Positions 39,101 to 51,100 of a stretch of 53,538 bases of DNA are shown piece after piece. Both the position numbers and the translations under genes were made by a program. A model generated the notes under the pieces. It searched no databases. It had not been told where the DNA came from and saw nothing but the letters and a program-made list of their open reading frames with translations. The DNA is from Branchiostoma floridae. Lineage: Eukaryota > Chordata > Leptocardii > Amphioxiformes > Branchiostomatidae. Numbering within the stretch: the stretch's first letter is position 1; every line of letters starts with the position of its first letter. The DNA is taken from assembly GCF_000003815.2 (NCBI RefSeq), contig NC_049993.1:374001-427538 (forward strand), given 5' to 3'.

Positions 39101-42100
39101 GCAATTATTTCAATCAAAACCATACTCTATAAGCAATTAGGGTTTGCTTATGAGACACTATTCAGCGACCGGATTATAAATGCCTCGTTTCGTTGTTTCT
39201 TTGTGATAAAGATATAATATGTTGTTACTTGTGTATTCAAAACAATGTATATTTGCAGTGTTTTGCAAAAAAAAATCGAGGGAGGAGGTATCCACTGCTT
39301 AAAAGAATCAAAGCTTACTTTCCGCTGAGCATTGATGAGAGTATCGTTTCCAAACGCTAACTAACCGCTAGATAATTCCATCTCCATACCTTTCCCCGGG
39401 CTCCCATTCAAGGGCTATAATATCAATCAATTAGTAACTGTAAGACCAAAGTGTGACAGTGACAGTAACTAACTAGACACTAAAATAGTGAATCGTTTCC
39501 TTTTGGTCATTGGTATGAGGGAAGTATTCATAAAAATACTTGAACGACAGTCAATCTTATCAATGCTGTAGTATATTTTACAAATCATCACTCCAAGAGC
39601 CGAGAGTCTCTAGAACCGACTAGAGGGACTACGCCCAGGGCAGCCCAACCTGGCGAGAACTCACGGCGTCTGTAGCCGCTACGCAACAGACTGTATTCAT
39701 ACCAGCGAACGGTTGATTGATGGAGTGTACTAGTGTTGCTCACCTGGCTCTTAACCCTCAAGCACCCGACCTTTTTTTGCGACTAAAATGACCGAGTGGG
39801 GTCCAAACGGACCCCAAAATGTTTTGTTCATAAAATCTCAGTTCCAATTCCTATCGGTGATCATTGTACATACATTGCTTCGTCAATGTAAGAGGAATAT
39901 TTCGACATGTTAAGGTGTTGCTAATTCCACCTCATTATCATAATTTATGCAAAAGATCAGAAGGACCATGTTTTGCACTAAACCCATTCTGACCAGACAG
40001 GGGAATTTTGAGGCCCTCAGAAAGCTTCATGTCGCATAACTCATGAACGGCTAGTGCTAAAGCTACGAAACTTGGTTATATATCACAAAATATTGTTAGC
40101 CAATTTTTTTTGTCAATAAAATAAATTTATCATTTTTTGGGGTTGCCATGGCAACGGAATTATGACAGGCATATTTTTGCCAAAATTTGCCAATTTCGAT
40201 TTAAACAAGGTTTTCTTGGTAAACAATGCTTGTTTTCTTACAATAATAAAATTCTATGAAATTCAATGCTATTTTCATTATTCAAAATTTATAATTTATG
40301 CTAATTTCATGACGTCATTAGTCAACATCCAAGATGGCCGCCCTTATCAGCTTAATGACGTCATAATGTCGTCATATTATATGGTGATGACACATAAGTT
40401 TTTATGAGGATTTAGTTTTACATGTTTATTATGCTCTGAAAGTTTGGTGGTCATACGATAAATAGTTAGGGAGTTAGAGTCAAAAGTTTGTTTCAAAAGC
40501 TACACTTTTTTGCTGGGGTCCGTTTGGACCCCAGACGGACTGATCACAGACTTTCTTTATAGCTTCCACAGTATTGTACCAATCTTTATGAAAACTTAGG
40601 AGAAGGTATAGAAGATGTTGGCTGACAAAGTCACGGAAGGAATTTTTCTTCAGATGAAAAATGTTCAAATGGCACTGCAAAATGTACGCCTGGGGTCCAA
40701 ACGGACCCCACTCGGGTGTTTGAGGGTTAAATGCCACGGCATGGATTATCTATCAAATGAAATGTTGTCTTCAAAATGAGACGAAGTGTAAAGCTAAACC
40801 TTAAAGATACAGTAAGAAAATCACAGTCACGGTTGTGATTTTACTAACATTTATCCACCACCTCTGAAACAAATGGCTTTGGCAAATACCGCACCCTGGG
40901 ATACCATATTTGGGCTGGTCGTAGGACTGGAATTAAGTGTGCACACGCTCTTTTGTACTGCCCTGTCTGTACTGCGTGGAATAATTTAGACGAGATAATC
41001 CATTCAGGGGGTACCTGCTGATAGTTGGCTTACTGACTCTACGTTAATAAAAACGTGTCATTTTGTTACCCGAGTCACATGTTATACTGGCCACAGTCCA
41101 CACGGAACAGTATTTGCTGAGCTAACAGTGCAGAAGGCGAGAAAAGAACAGCACGTATTTAGCGCATTAAGGTCACCTGAGTTAGTACAGTCTCTCCCGG
41201 ACCCTTGTGATTGAGCCCCGCCGATTGTAAGCTCCTTACAATTCAGCCCCTGGCTCCAAAGAGAGGATAGTTGACCCACCCAATTGTTATAACAATAATG
41301 ATGATAATAACAATAGTACAAGACATGATTATAATGTAACAGGCGTGTATAGATACCATCATGAAAACTTCTTATCCGTGGTCACGGAAACATTTTGTGG
41401 GAAAGACCTTGTCACGTACATCGCATATAAAGCTGTAGTAACATGATACATTACAGGTCATCGCGCGATAGGGCTAGGGGAGAGTACCTGTCTGTGGTCA
41501 GTTTGCCGACAGTTTGACGGTTTGTGATAGCTCCCAGAAAGAAGAACCCTGTCCCAGCCATGGGTATAAGATGCGGCGAGGTGCTAGAATAGGAAAAATC
41601 GCCCAGGATCAAACAGATGGATCTGCTATACCCTTTCACCCTATCAGCAGATAGAAGGGAAAACCATGCGACTCTAGAACAATTTGTTACCTGCAGTGAA
41701 CTGTGATTATCCTGTGATTTACCACTGCATCAGCAGAACGCAGTGGACTACTGCTATCCTGTGATTGACGCTGCATGTCATTATAGTTGTGTAGTTCGAT
41801 GTATATGCATGACCGGGATCCGCTTATGATTCAATTCCTTTAGGTCTCGCTGTAACTATGTTTGAAAGCAGTTTCCTTCTAAGTGTCATACTCTATGTAC
41901 AGATTCGAACCCGCGTCATAGAAGTCCGCTTACTTCGACTCTGCTTGCTCGACTCTGCTTGCTTGCCATCTCATTTACACCATTATGGGCGTCACCACTA
42001 ACCAGCTGCCAGTCATTCAAAGACAACTTAAGTATACTATAGAAGAAGTTTGTGCCCGAGGGTAATTGCAAGTACATGGTATAAAAATAGTGGATATACA

Positions 42101-45100
42101 AGTGACAATGGACTTTCTTCCAACACAAAGGTATTACACGGATCCAAACGACTGTCGCCTTCGTCAGGATCAATACGCAGAATATTTGCTTCACACGGAA
42201 TATCTGTGAATACCTGCTTCAAACTAATAACACACTATGACAGCTTCTCGTGGCACCGAAGGACAAAACCGTCAGAGAAGGGAAATGCGGCGTTGTATAG
42301 CACATCCCGTGCCAGGGAACTGTAAAGAAAGGAACTTGCGAAGCATCCTACACTGGCGAGACAGAATGCTCACTGAGAAACAGCTCGCTGGCATCGGATG
42401 TTTCTGAACACATCCACATTGAATCATCTGGTCATAACTTTTCACTGGACAAAGTCAGAATACTGGGCATCAAACAGAACTTTAGCCGCAAGATCACGTG
42501 TTAATAACATCACTTGTCTGTAGCTCTCGCCAGTTAACATTCTGAAGTTATTGTATTGATCCTGAAAAAGGTGAAGAGTTGTCGTTGAAAATTTGAACCA
42601 TGTATACCCTTTTGTTAGAAAAACACAAGGTAATCAAAGACAACTTTGTGTTGTCCAAAGGGAAATCTTGTTCTGAATATGGCAAGGCCATTGATATTCA
42701 TGATCGTCTGTTGCACAGGGCACTTCAGCGGTACTTTCCCTGTCAAAATTATTTTGATAAGCTTCCAGCCTTGAGATCCTTATGATCTGTGGGTTCAGAA
42801 CAATTGCTGATGAATCACCGAGTACTACCTTAAAATACTTAGAAACCATCATCCTCTCATCAACCTGCATGCCCGCCATACTAGACATTTTAAATTCAAT
42901 GGCGCTGCGCGCTGATTGGTTTAATAAGGCAAGCTCGGTAATATTTACATGCAAGATAGGTAAATAGTGAATCGGACGTCCAGTTAAGTAGAGGTGAATT
43001 CAGTTTCCATGATTCCACTCTGCATATGTGACAGATTATATCCATGAATAATCTCTTACCCTTTTACTACAGATGCACAGATTTCACCTAGCGTGTACCA
43101 GCCCATCGGGGTACAGAACAACACAATCATCCCAGGTGGTCTGATGACAGCTTCATCCCAAGTAAACGGATCCGAGGCGTACAGGGGCCGCTTGAACGGT
43201 GATGGTGCATGGCAGCCGTCAGGACAAGGCACCGAGTTCCTGGCGGTGGATCTAGAGTACAATCGTTACATCTTTGGCATCCAGACCCAGGGACAGGGAG
43301 TTGGCTACGTGGAGACCTACAGGATCCTATACCAGGTGGACAACACAACAGATCTTGTGCTGTACTCGGCTGGCGGTGGGAGCGCCACGGTAAGACCTAC
43401 CGTAACAGTTTGTAAACACTCTTATTCTCTCTCGTTCTTCTTTTCTGCGCCACAGGTTAGTAGAATGCTATATCTTAACTCGTTTGCCTAAAGCTGATAT
43501 AAAAAGGAACAAAGAAGGTTAATTTTATTTCAGTTCATTCTATTTCGTTCAATTCCTTTGTGTTAACGGTGTGCCACTTGTCTTTAAAGCCTGCGGATCA
43601 TAACCATACCGAGGCATTTCCCTTCAGCTAACATTGCTTTATATTTCAGCAGAAACTTGCATACACTTTCGTAAAGAAATTGTACGGCATTCTAATGTAT
43701 TTGCACAATCACCTAGATAAGCGACTAAGTCCGTATGTTTTCTGCAGATCTTCAGCGGCAACAGCGACAACGAAACTATCGTCCAACAAAACTTCCCCTC
43801 GTACATCTATGCCCGGTATATCCTCGTCAACCCTCAGGACTTCTCCGGTGCTCCACGACTGAGGATAGAGCTACTTGGAGTGGATGGTAAGTTGCCATTG
43901 GTGCCACCAAAGTAGAAAATTGATTTTAAAACATCAAATTCCTACTTAACCAGTAGCAATGTCCTAAGACAAAAAATCGGATTCGATCGGTATCGAAATG
44001 GTATTCGTCAAGCCTGGTGTGTTAATAATGTTGAATATGGTGTCAAGACAATTATTGTTTTCATAGATATATGATAGCATTTACTCATTAATCAACCATA
44101 TCAATATAGTTATCGATATTCCCCTTTCCCAGTGACATAACGTTATGTCACGTGTGGTGTGAAAGTCCTATCATAATTGTTAGACATTCAGGTAATAAGA
44201 TACGCAATAAAAGTCAAGCAGCTGAATGAATTGGGAAACGATTTCGTCAAATATGCACAATAGTTTCTGTTTTCCACAATTTGCTTATCGCATGTCAATC
44301 ATTAGATTTACTAAGCTATTTTCATAACGAACTTCCCGTCCTTCACCAAATTATAGTGTTATAGTATGTTCTTATCGGTCATTCAAATGAGGTTTCTTTT
44401 TCGGTGACAGATGCCACTTGTTTGAAAAAGCCTTAATGAACATCGAGGGAAACGTACAATTAATCTGATCTATTATGCAAATTAATTCCTATTTTGTATT
44501 GTTGCTATATAGAGGATATATCGTGTATCATGTATCTGCTTTGCTTCAGATCTGCCTACAACAATCTCCCCGGTAACAACTCCACTAGTTACAACTCCTT
44601 CAACACCCTCTTCAACACAACCACAAAGTACCACAGAGGCTGTGACGTCATCTGGCGTGTACCAACCCATCGGGGTACAGGACGTTACAATCATCCCAGA
44701 TAATCTGATGACTGCTTCATCCCAAGTAAACGGATCCGAGGCGTACAGGGGCCGCTTGAACGGTGATGGTGCATGGCAGCCGTCAAGACAAGGTACTGAG
44801 TTCCTGGCGGTGGATCTAGAGTACAATCGTTACATCTTTGGCATCCAGACCCAAGGACAAGGAGATGGCTACGTGGAGACCTACAGGATCCTATACCAGG
44901 TGGACAACACAACAGATCTAATTCTGTACTCGGCTGGTGGTGGGACCGCCAAGGTGGGTTCTTAGATTGCAGGTGATAGGTATCCTTCTCTTTAAACCCT
45001 CCAGTGCACGTCATACTCTCATATAGGGCCATAAATGTACCTCTTTGCCCACGGCTTATGTAATAATAACTAATAGTATGCAATAATAACTTATAACAAC

Positions 45101-48100
45101 TTATTCCTAAGACTTAAGCGATAAAAGATATATCCGATCCCTCATTGGGTTTGTGCTCGAGTGGGCAAGAAGAGCGTACGAATTCAAAAACAAATCATGC
45201 AAACCGAAAGATATTTACATGCAGTTCAACTGGTAGCCACGATTCTTAACTGATATGTTACAATGTAATAACAATATGTAATGGTCACTGGGCAGCACTG
45301 CGCACACATCATCGCCGAAAATGTATGAGATGCTATAGATGAAGCAAAATCAATTAAGCTTAAAGGCTGCATATTAATAATATAATAGGAATCGCCGACA
45401 TTCTAGTGCTCCAACGTTTTGTTTCCTCAGATCTTCAGCGGCAACAGCGACAACGAAACTATCGTCCAACAAAACTTCACCTCGTACATCTACGCCCGGT
45501 ATATCCTCGTCAACCCGCAAACGTGGCTCGGCGCTCCACGACTGAGGATAGAGTTACTTGGAGTCGATGGTAAGTATTGAAAATGGCATTTCTGGTACAC
45601 GTTTCTTTGGCCGATATAAAGGTCCCGAAGGATCAATGGTTTAGTACGACAAGTGCTTTCAAGTGAAAAAGAATCGGATCACTTGTGATGTATTAAGAAT
45701 GACGCATAATCAGGTCTTTGATTCAGCTTGCATTACTCAATCATTGGTCTTTAAAGAGAACAGTGACAGTAGTGTGTGAGCTGTTGGCTAATTGTCTTTA
45801 CATATATATTCGACAACAAAGTAGATCATCAAAAAATTTAACATTATGATGTTAATGACATAAAGATGTGGATGCCATCTTCTAGCGCTTCCTACAACAA
45901 GCTCCCCGGTCACAACCCCACCCGTGACAACCACCTCTTCACAAACGACCCCGCCCGTGACAACCACCTCCACACAAACGACCCCAATCGTGACAACAAG
46001 CTCTCCGGTAACGACTCCGCCCATCCAGACAACCTCCCCGGTAACGACTCCGCCCATCCAGACAACCTCCCCGGTAACGACTCCGCCCATCCAGACAACC
46101 TCCCCGGTAACGACTCCGATCATCCAGACAACCGCCCCGGTAACGACTACGGTAACGGAAATCCCGACCACCTCCTCGCTAACGACTACAATCGGTCCGT
46201 CGACATCTCCTGTTACGACTCCACTCGGCACAACAACACGTCTAACAACGAACCAGGTAGACACAACCAAACTATCAACATCCTCCTCAACACAACTGCC
46301 TCAAACATCGTTTAGTTCTGATGTTCCTACCACTACTCCGTCAGTCGACGCAGAAACCACGACAAACCAAGGACAGTCCACCTCCTCCAACATCTTCTCC
46401 AGTACGCAAACCCAAACAGCGGCAAGTGCCACAGAGGCTGAGACGTCATCTGGCGTGTACCAACCCATTGGGGTACAGGACGATACAATCATCACAGATG
46501 ACCTGATGACAGCGTCATCCCAAGTAAACGGATCCGAGGCGTACAGGGGCCGCTTGAACGGTGATGGTGCATGGCAGCCGTCAGGACAAGGCACCGAGTT
46601 CCTGGCGGTGGATCTAGAGTACAATCGTTACATCTTTGGCATCCAGACCCAGGGACAGGGAGATGGCTACGTGGAGACCTACAGGATCCTATACCAGGTG
46701 GACAACACAACAGATCTAGTTCTGTACTCGGCTGGTGGTGGGACCGCCAAGGTAAGTGCCAACATATGCAGATACAGGGTTATAGACGCACCTCTTTCCC
46801 CAAAGCTTCTAAAGAACGCTAATTAAAAATGTAAACTTCACAAAAGATAATCATTTGAAGCCATCTGTGGATTTCTACTGTACTTTGGATATATTGAATG
46901 ATACGGTAAGTAACATATTCAGAAAGAAAACAAGGACTAGAGTTCGGCGACCTCATACCTCCATGAAATATTTAGAGCTTTTGTAAATTTCATGGAATTG
47001 ACTAACACATTAACATAATTTATGAATGGTGTTGTTCATCATTGACTAACGTACACATGTCACAATAATAAGATTCCCATCATTATTCATAAAGTGGTTT
47101 TGCAATTTTTACATAAATTATGCAAATAAGTTCCTTATTCCCGTATTTGGTATACCTTATATTCCACCTATCAAAATTAACATGTGTTACATTTATTGAA
47201 GTCCAGTTATTGAAAAGAATGGAATTATACAATTTCCTCATTAATTATGCAAATTGACTCCTCATTTGCATAACATGTATATCATTAAGAACATCTTTGC
47301 CTAAGGTACCCGCATGCCTAATATGATGCCAATCCGTCAATCCTTTCTGCAGTTATCCTCTTTGGAATGTCTTGACAAAAACGTCCCTGCAGTTCCGAAA
47401 TAAAATGTTAGGGGGCTGAAACTTGCCACAGTTTGTAATGACACTTAAGTCTATCTACCACCTAAATGTCAATACCATATCACATCCGGGACAAGAGATA
47501 CATTGAAAAAACTGCTATGATAGAATATTCTCATAAATTATGCTAATGTGCTCCTATTTTGCATGATTAGTATTTCATTTTGTACAACATTGTATAAGGT
47601 ACCTACATACCAAAAATCCATTGTTCCCTTCTCGAGTTATCGTCTTCAGAAGTTTTTGAGAAAAATGCCCCTGCCATACCAAAACTAGCCGCTAGGGGGC
47701 CCAAACTTACTAGTATGTCACTTATTCCTGACCACAAGAGTTATCTAACAACTAAAAATCGTGACCATAGCTTGTTCAGAACACGAGATAGCCATCCTCC
47801 TAACGCCCGGTCCCCAACGGCATTACCTTATGGTGCCCTGCTATCCCATGCCCTATCAGTGGTTATTATGATTGTCGCCACAAACAAGCTGTCAACCAAT
47901 CAGAGAATATGCCTTTCTTGGGCTTGTTGTTGTCGCAAGCTGTCTCGCAAAGGCCGCTGGGAAGCTATCAGCCAATCATGTTACGTATTACCATGGTTTT
48001 GTTTGCTCACCATGCTTACGCCCGATCCCCAACGACTGACTGCCCATATAAGGGCAAGCTCATTAATATTTATAAGTAGGGCGCTCCCTAACTGGTCTGA

Positions 48101-51100
48101 TTGCACAAGAAAGCAGAGGTAACACAAGTCGTTTGGACACGACTGTGGTCCCTCTGCGTAGGAGAATGGAGATAGCAAACCCCGAAGTTGCGCTACAGTA
48201 CCAATGGGAGCCGCTAGAGGGCCCCAAATCTAATAATTTCCAGATTTTATCACACGCTACCAACACACCAAGTATGAAAACAATCCACCGAGCCGTTCTT
48301 GAGTTATATTGTTTACACACAGACAGACAAACGCAGGGTAAACTAGAGTTCGGCGACCTCATCCCTCCATGAAAATTTAGAGCTTTCGTAACTTTCATGC
48401 AATTGACTAACACATTAACATAATTTATGCGTGGTGTTGTTCATCATTGACTAACGTACACATGTCACAGTTATAAAATTGCCATTATTAATCATAAAGC
48501 GGTTTTGCAATTTTTACATAAATTATGCAAATAAGTTCCTCATTACCATATTTGGTATCTGCTTATATTCCACCTATCGTAATTAACATGTGTTATATGT
48601 ATTGAGGTCCAGTTATTGAAAACAATGGAACTATACAATTTCCTCATTAATTATGCAAATTAACTCCTCATTTGCATAACATGTATATCATTATGAACAT
48701 CTTTGCCTAAGGTACTTGCATGCATAATATGATGCCAATCCGTCAATCCTTTCTGCAGTTATCCTCTTTGGAATGTCTTGACAAAAACGCCCCTGCAGTT
48801 CCCAAATTAAATGTTAGGGGGCTAAAACTTGCCCCACTTTGTCATGGCACTGAAAGCTATCTACCACCTAAATGTCACGACCATATCACGTACGGGACAA
48901 GAGATACATTGAAAAAATTGCTATGATAGAATATTCTCATTAATTATGCAAATGTACTCCTATTTTGCATAATTAGTATTTAATCTTGTACAACATTGTC
49001 TAAGGTACCTACATACCAAAAATCATGAAAATCCGTTGTTCCCTTCTTGAGTTATCCTCGTCAGAAGGTTTTGACAAAAATGCCCCTGCTATCCCAAAAC
49101 TAGACGCTAGGGGGCCAAAACTTACGTCATTTTTTCCTGAGCACAAGAGCTATCTAATACTTAAAAATCTTTACCATAGCATGTTCAGAACACCGAGATA
49201 GCAAAACCGGAAGTTGCGCTGCAGTACCAAGGTCACACACCAGGGGGCCCAAAATTGACCTTGACCTTCGTCTTCCCAACCCCTACCCACATACCAAATA
49301 TCACCGTAGTCCATCAAGAGGTTCTCAAGTTATGATGACCACAAATATGCGGACACACAGACACACACACAGACACACACACACACACAGACACACACAC
49401 AGACACACTCAAAACTATACCTCCATTTTTTCATGGAGGTAAATATAACCTCCATGACATTTCATGGAGGTAATAAATATAACCTCCATGACATTTCATG
49501 GAGGTAATTAGTCATTATAACACACCGCATTGAACGACATCTGTTTGCAGCTCAATTGCTTAACGTTAGTCGTGGATTATTACCTCCATGAAATGTCATG
49601 GAGGTTATATTTTACCCCACGTTTGTCTGTGTGTCTGTGTGTCTGTCTGTGTGTAAGCAAGATAACTCAAGAACGGTTGGGTGGATTGGTTTGATACTTG
49701 GTGTGTTGGTAGGGTGTGATGAAAGCTGGAAATGATTAGATTTTGGGCTCCCTAGCGGCTCCCCTTGGTACTGCAGCGCAACTTCCGGTTTTGCTATCTT
49801 GGTGTTCTGAACATGCTATGGTCACGATTTTTGAGTATTAGATAGCTCTTGTGCTCAGGAAGAAGTGACATAAGTTTGGGCCCCCTAGCGTCTAGTTTTG
49901 GGATAGCAGGGGCATTTTTGTCAAAAACTTCTGACGAGGATAACTCAAGAAGGGAACAGCGGATTTTCATGATTTTTGGTATGTAGGTACCTTGGACAAT
50001 GTTGTACAACATGAAATACAAATTATGCAAAATAGGAGCAAATTTGCATAATTAATGACAACATTCAATCATAGCAGTTTTTTCTATGTATCTCTTGTCT
50101 TGGACGTGATGTGGTCTTGAAATTTAGGTGGTAGATAGCTTTCAGTGTCATGACAAAGTGGAGCAAGTTTCAGCCCCCTAACATTTAATTTTGGAACTGC
50201 AGGGGCGTTTTTGTCAAGACATTCCAAAGTGGATAACTGCAGAAAGGATTGACGGATTGGCATCATATTAGGCATGCGGGTACCTTAGGCAAAGTTGTTC
50301 TTAATGATATACATGTTATGCAAATGAGGGCTTAATTTGCATAATTAATGAGGAAATTGTATAATTCCATTGTTTTCAATAACTGGACTTCAATAAATGT
50401 AACACATGTTAATTATGATAGGTGGAATATAAGTAGATACTAAATATGGTAATGAGGAACTTATTTGCATAATTTATGTAAAAATTGCAAAACCGCTTTA
50501 TGATTAATAATGGGAATGTTATAATTGAGACATGTGTACGTTTGTCAATGATGAACAACACCATGCATAAATTATGTTAATGTCTTAGTCATTTGCATGA
50601 AATTTACAAAAGCTCTAAATTTTCATGGAGGTATGAGGTCGCCGAACTCTAGTTTAGTAGTATGTTACAGCCGAGCCACTAGGTGTAATGGTGACTAGGT
50701 AGTCGAACAGCCCTGGGATATATGATTTGTTATCACATAAACAATAAGGTAGATTGTCATATAGCCAGATGGAGTTGGCCAATCAGAGGCTCCCATTTCC
50801 TATGGTTTATCAGGCCATAACCTCAAAAGTGTGCGGTTATTAGAATAACCGCACACTTTTTGGACCGTACAATTATACAGGTGAAAAATCTTTGTACAGT
50901 TTTTTGTTAACAAACCATGCATTACTGTCAAAAATATAATGATTGATTGGTTATGTTAATTGGGGCTCCACATGGGGGATATAGGGATACTTGGAAAGGA
51001 ATTATGCTGATTATACACATTTTCATTATTGCTCTCTAACGTGATTGAGCCGGTACCTACCTAAATCACTTCGTATTTACGTACTTCGTCGTGCCCAAGT

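Larger units (their letters stand above)
45230..46936 (+). repeat. Tandem duplication unit 1 (intron end + D2b + D3a + intron start)
   Basis: Non-coding parts as well as exons match 51488-53225. Shared phrases include GTAGCCACGATTCTTAACTG at the start, GTGCTTTCAAGTGAAAA in the middle and GTAAGTGCCAACATATGCAG after the D3a exon. The unit resumes after the repeat insertions (49507-49580 and 50653-50752). Non-coding similarity this high points to a recent duplication or to gene conversion. Confidence 0.85.

Noticed and set aside
45866-46315. Plus ORF with NNLPGNDSAHPD repeats
   Set aside because: Alternative frame of the 33-bp coding repeat; it starts upstream of the splice acceptor and leads into a stop instead of the discoidin domain.
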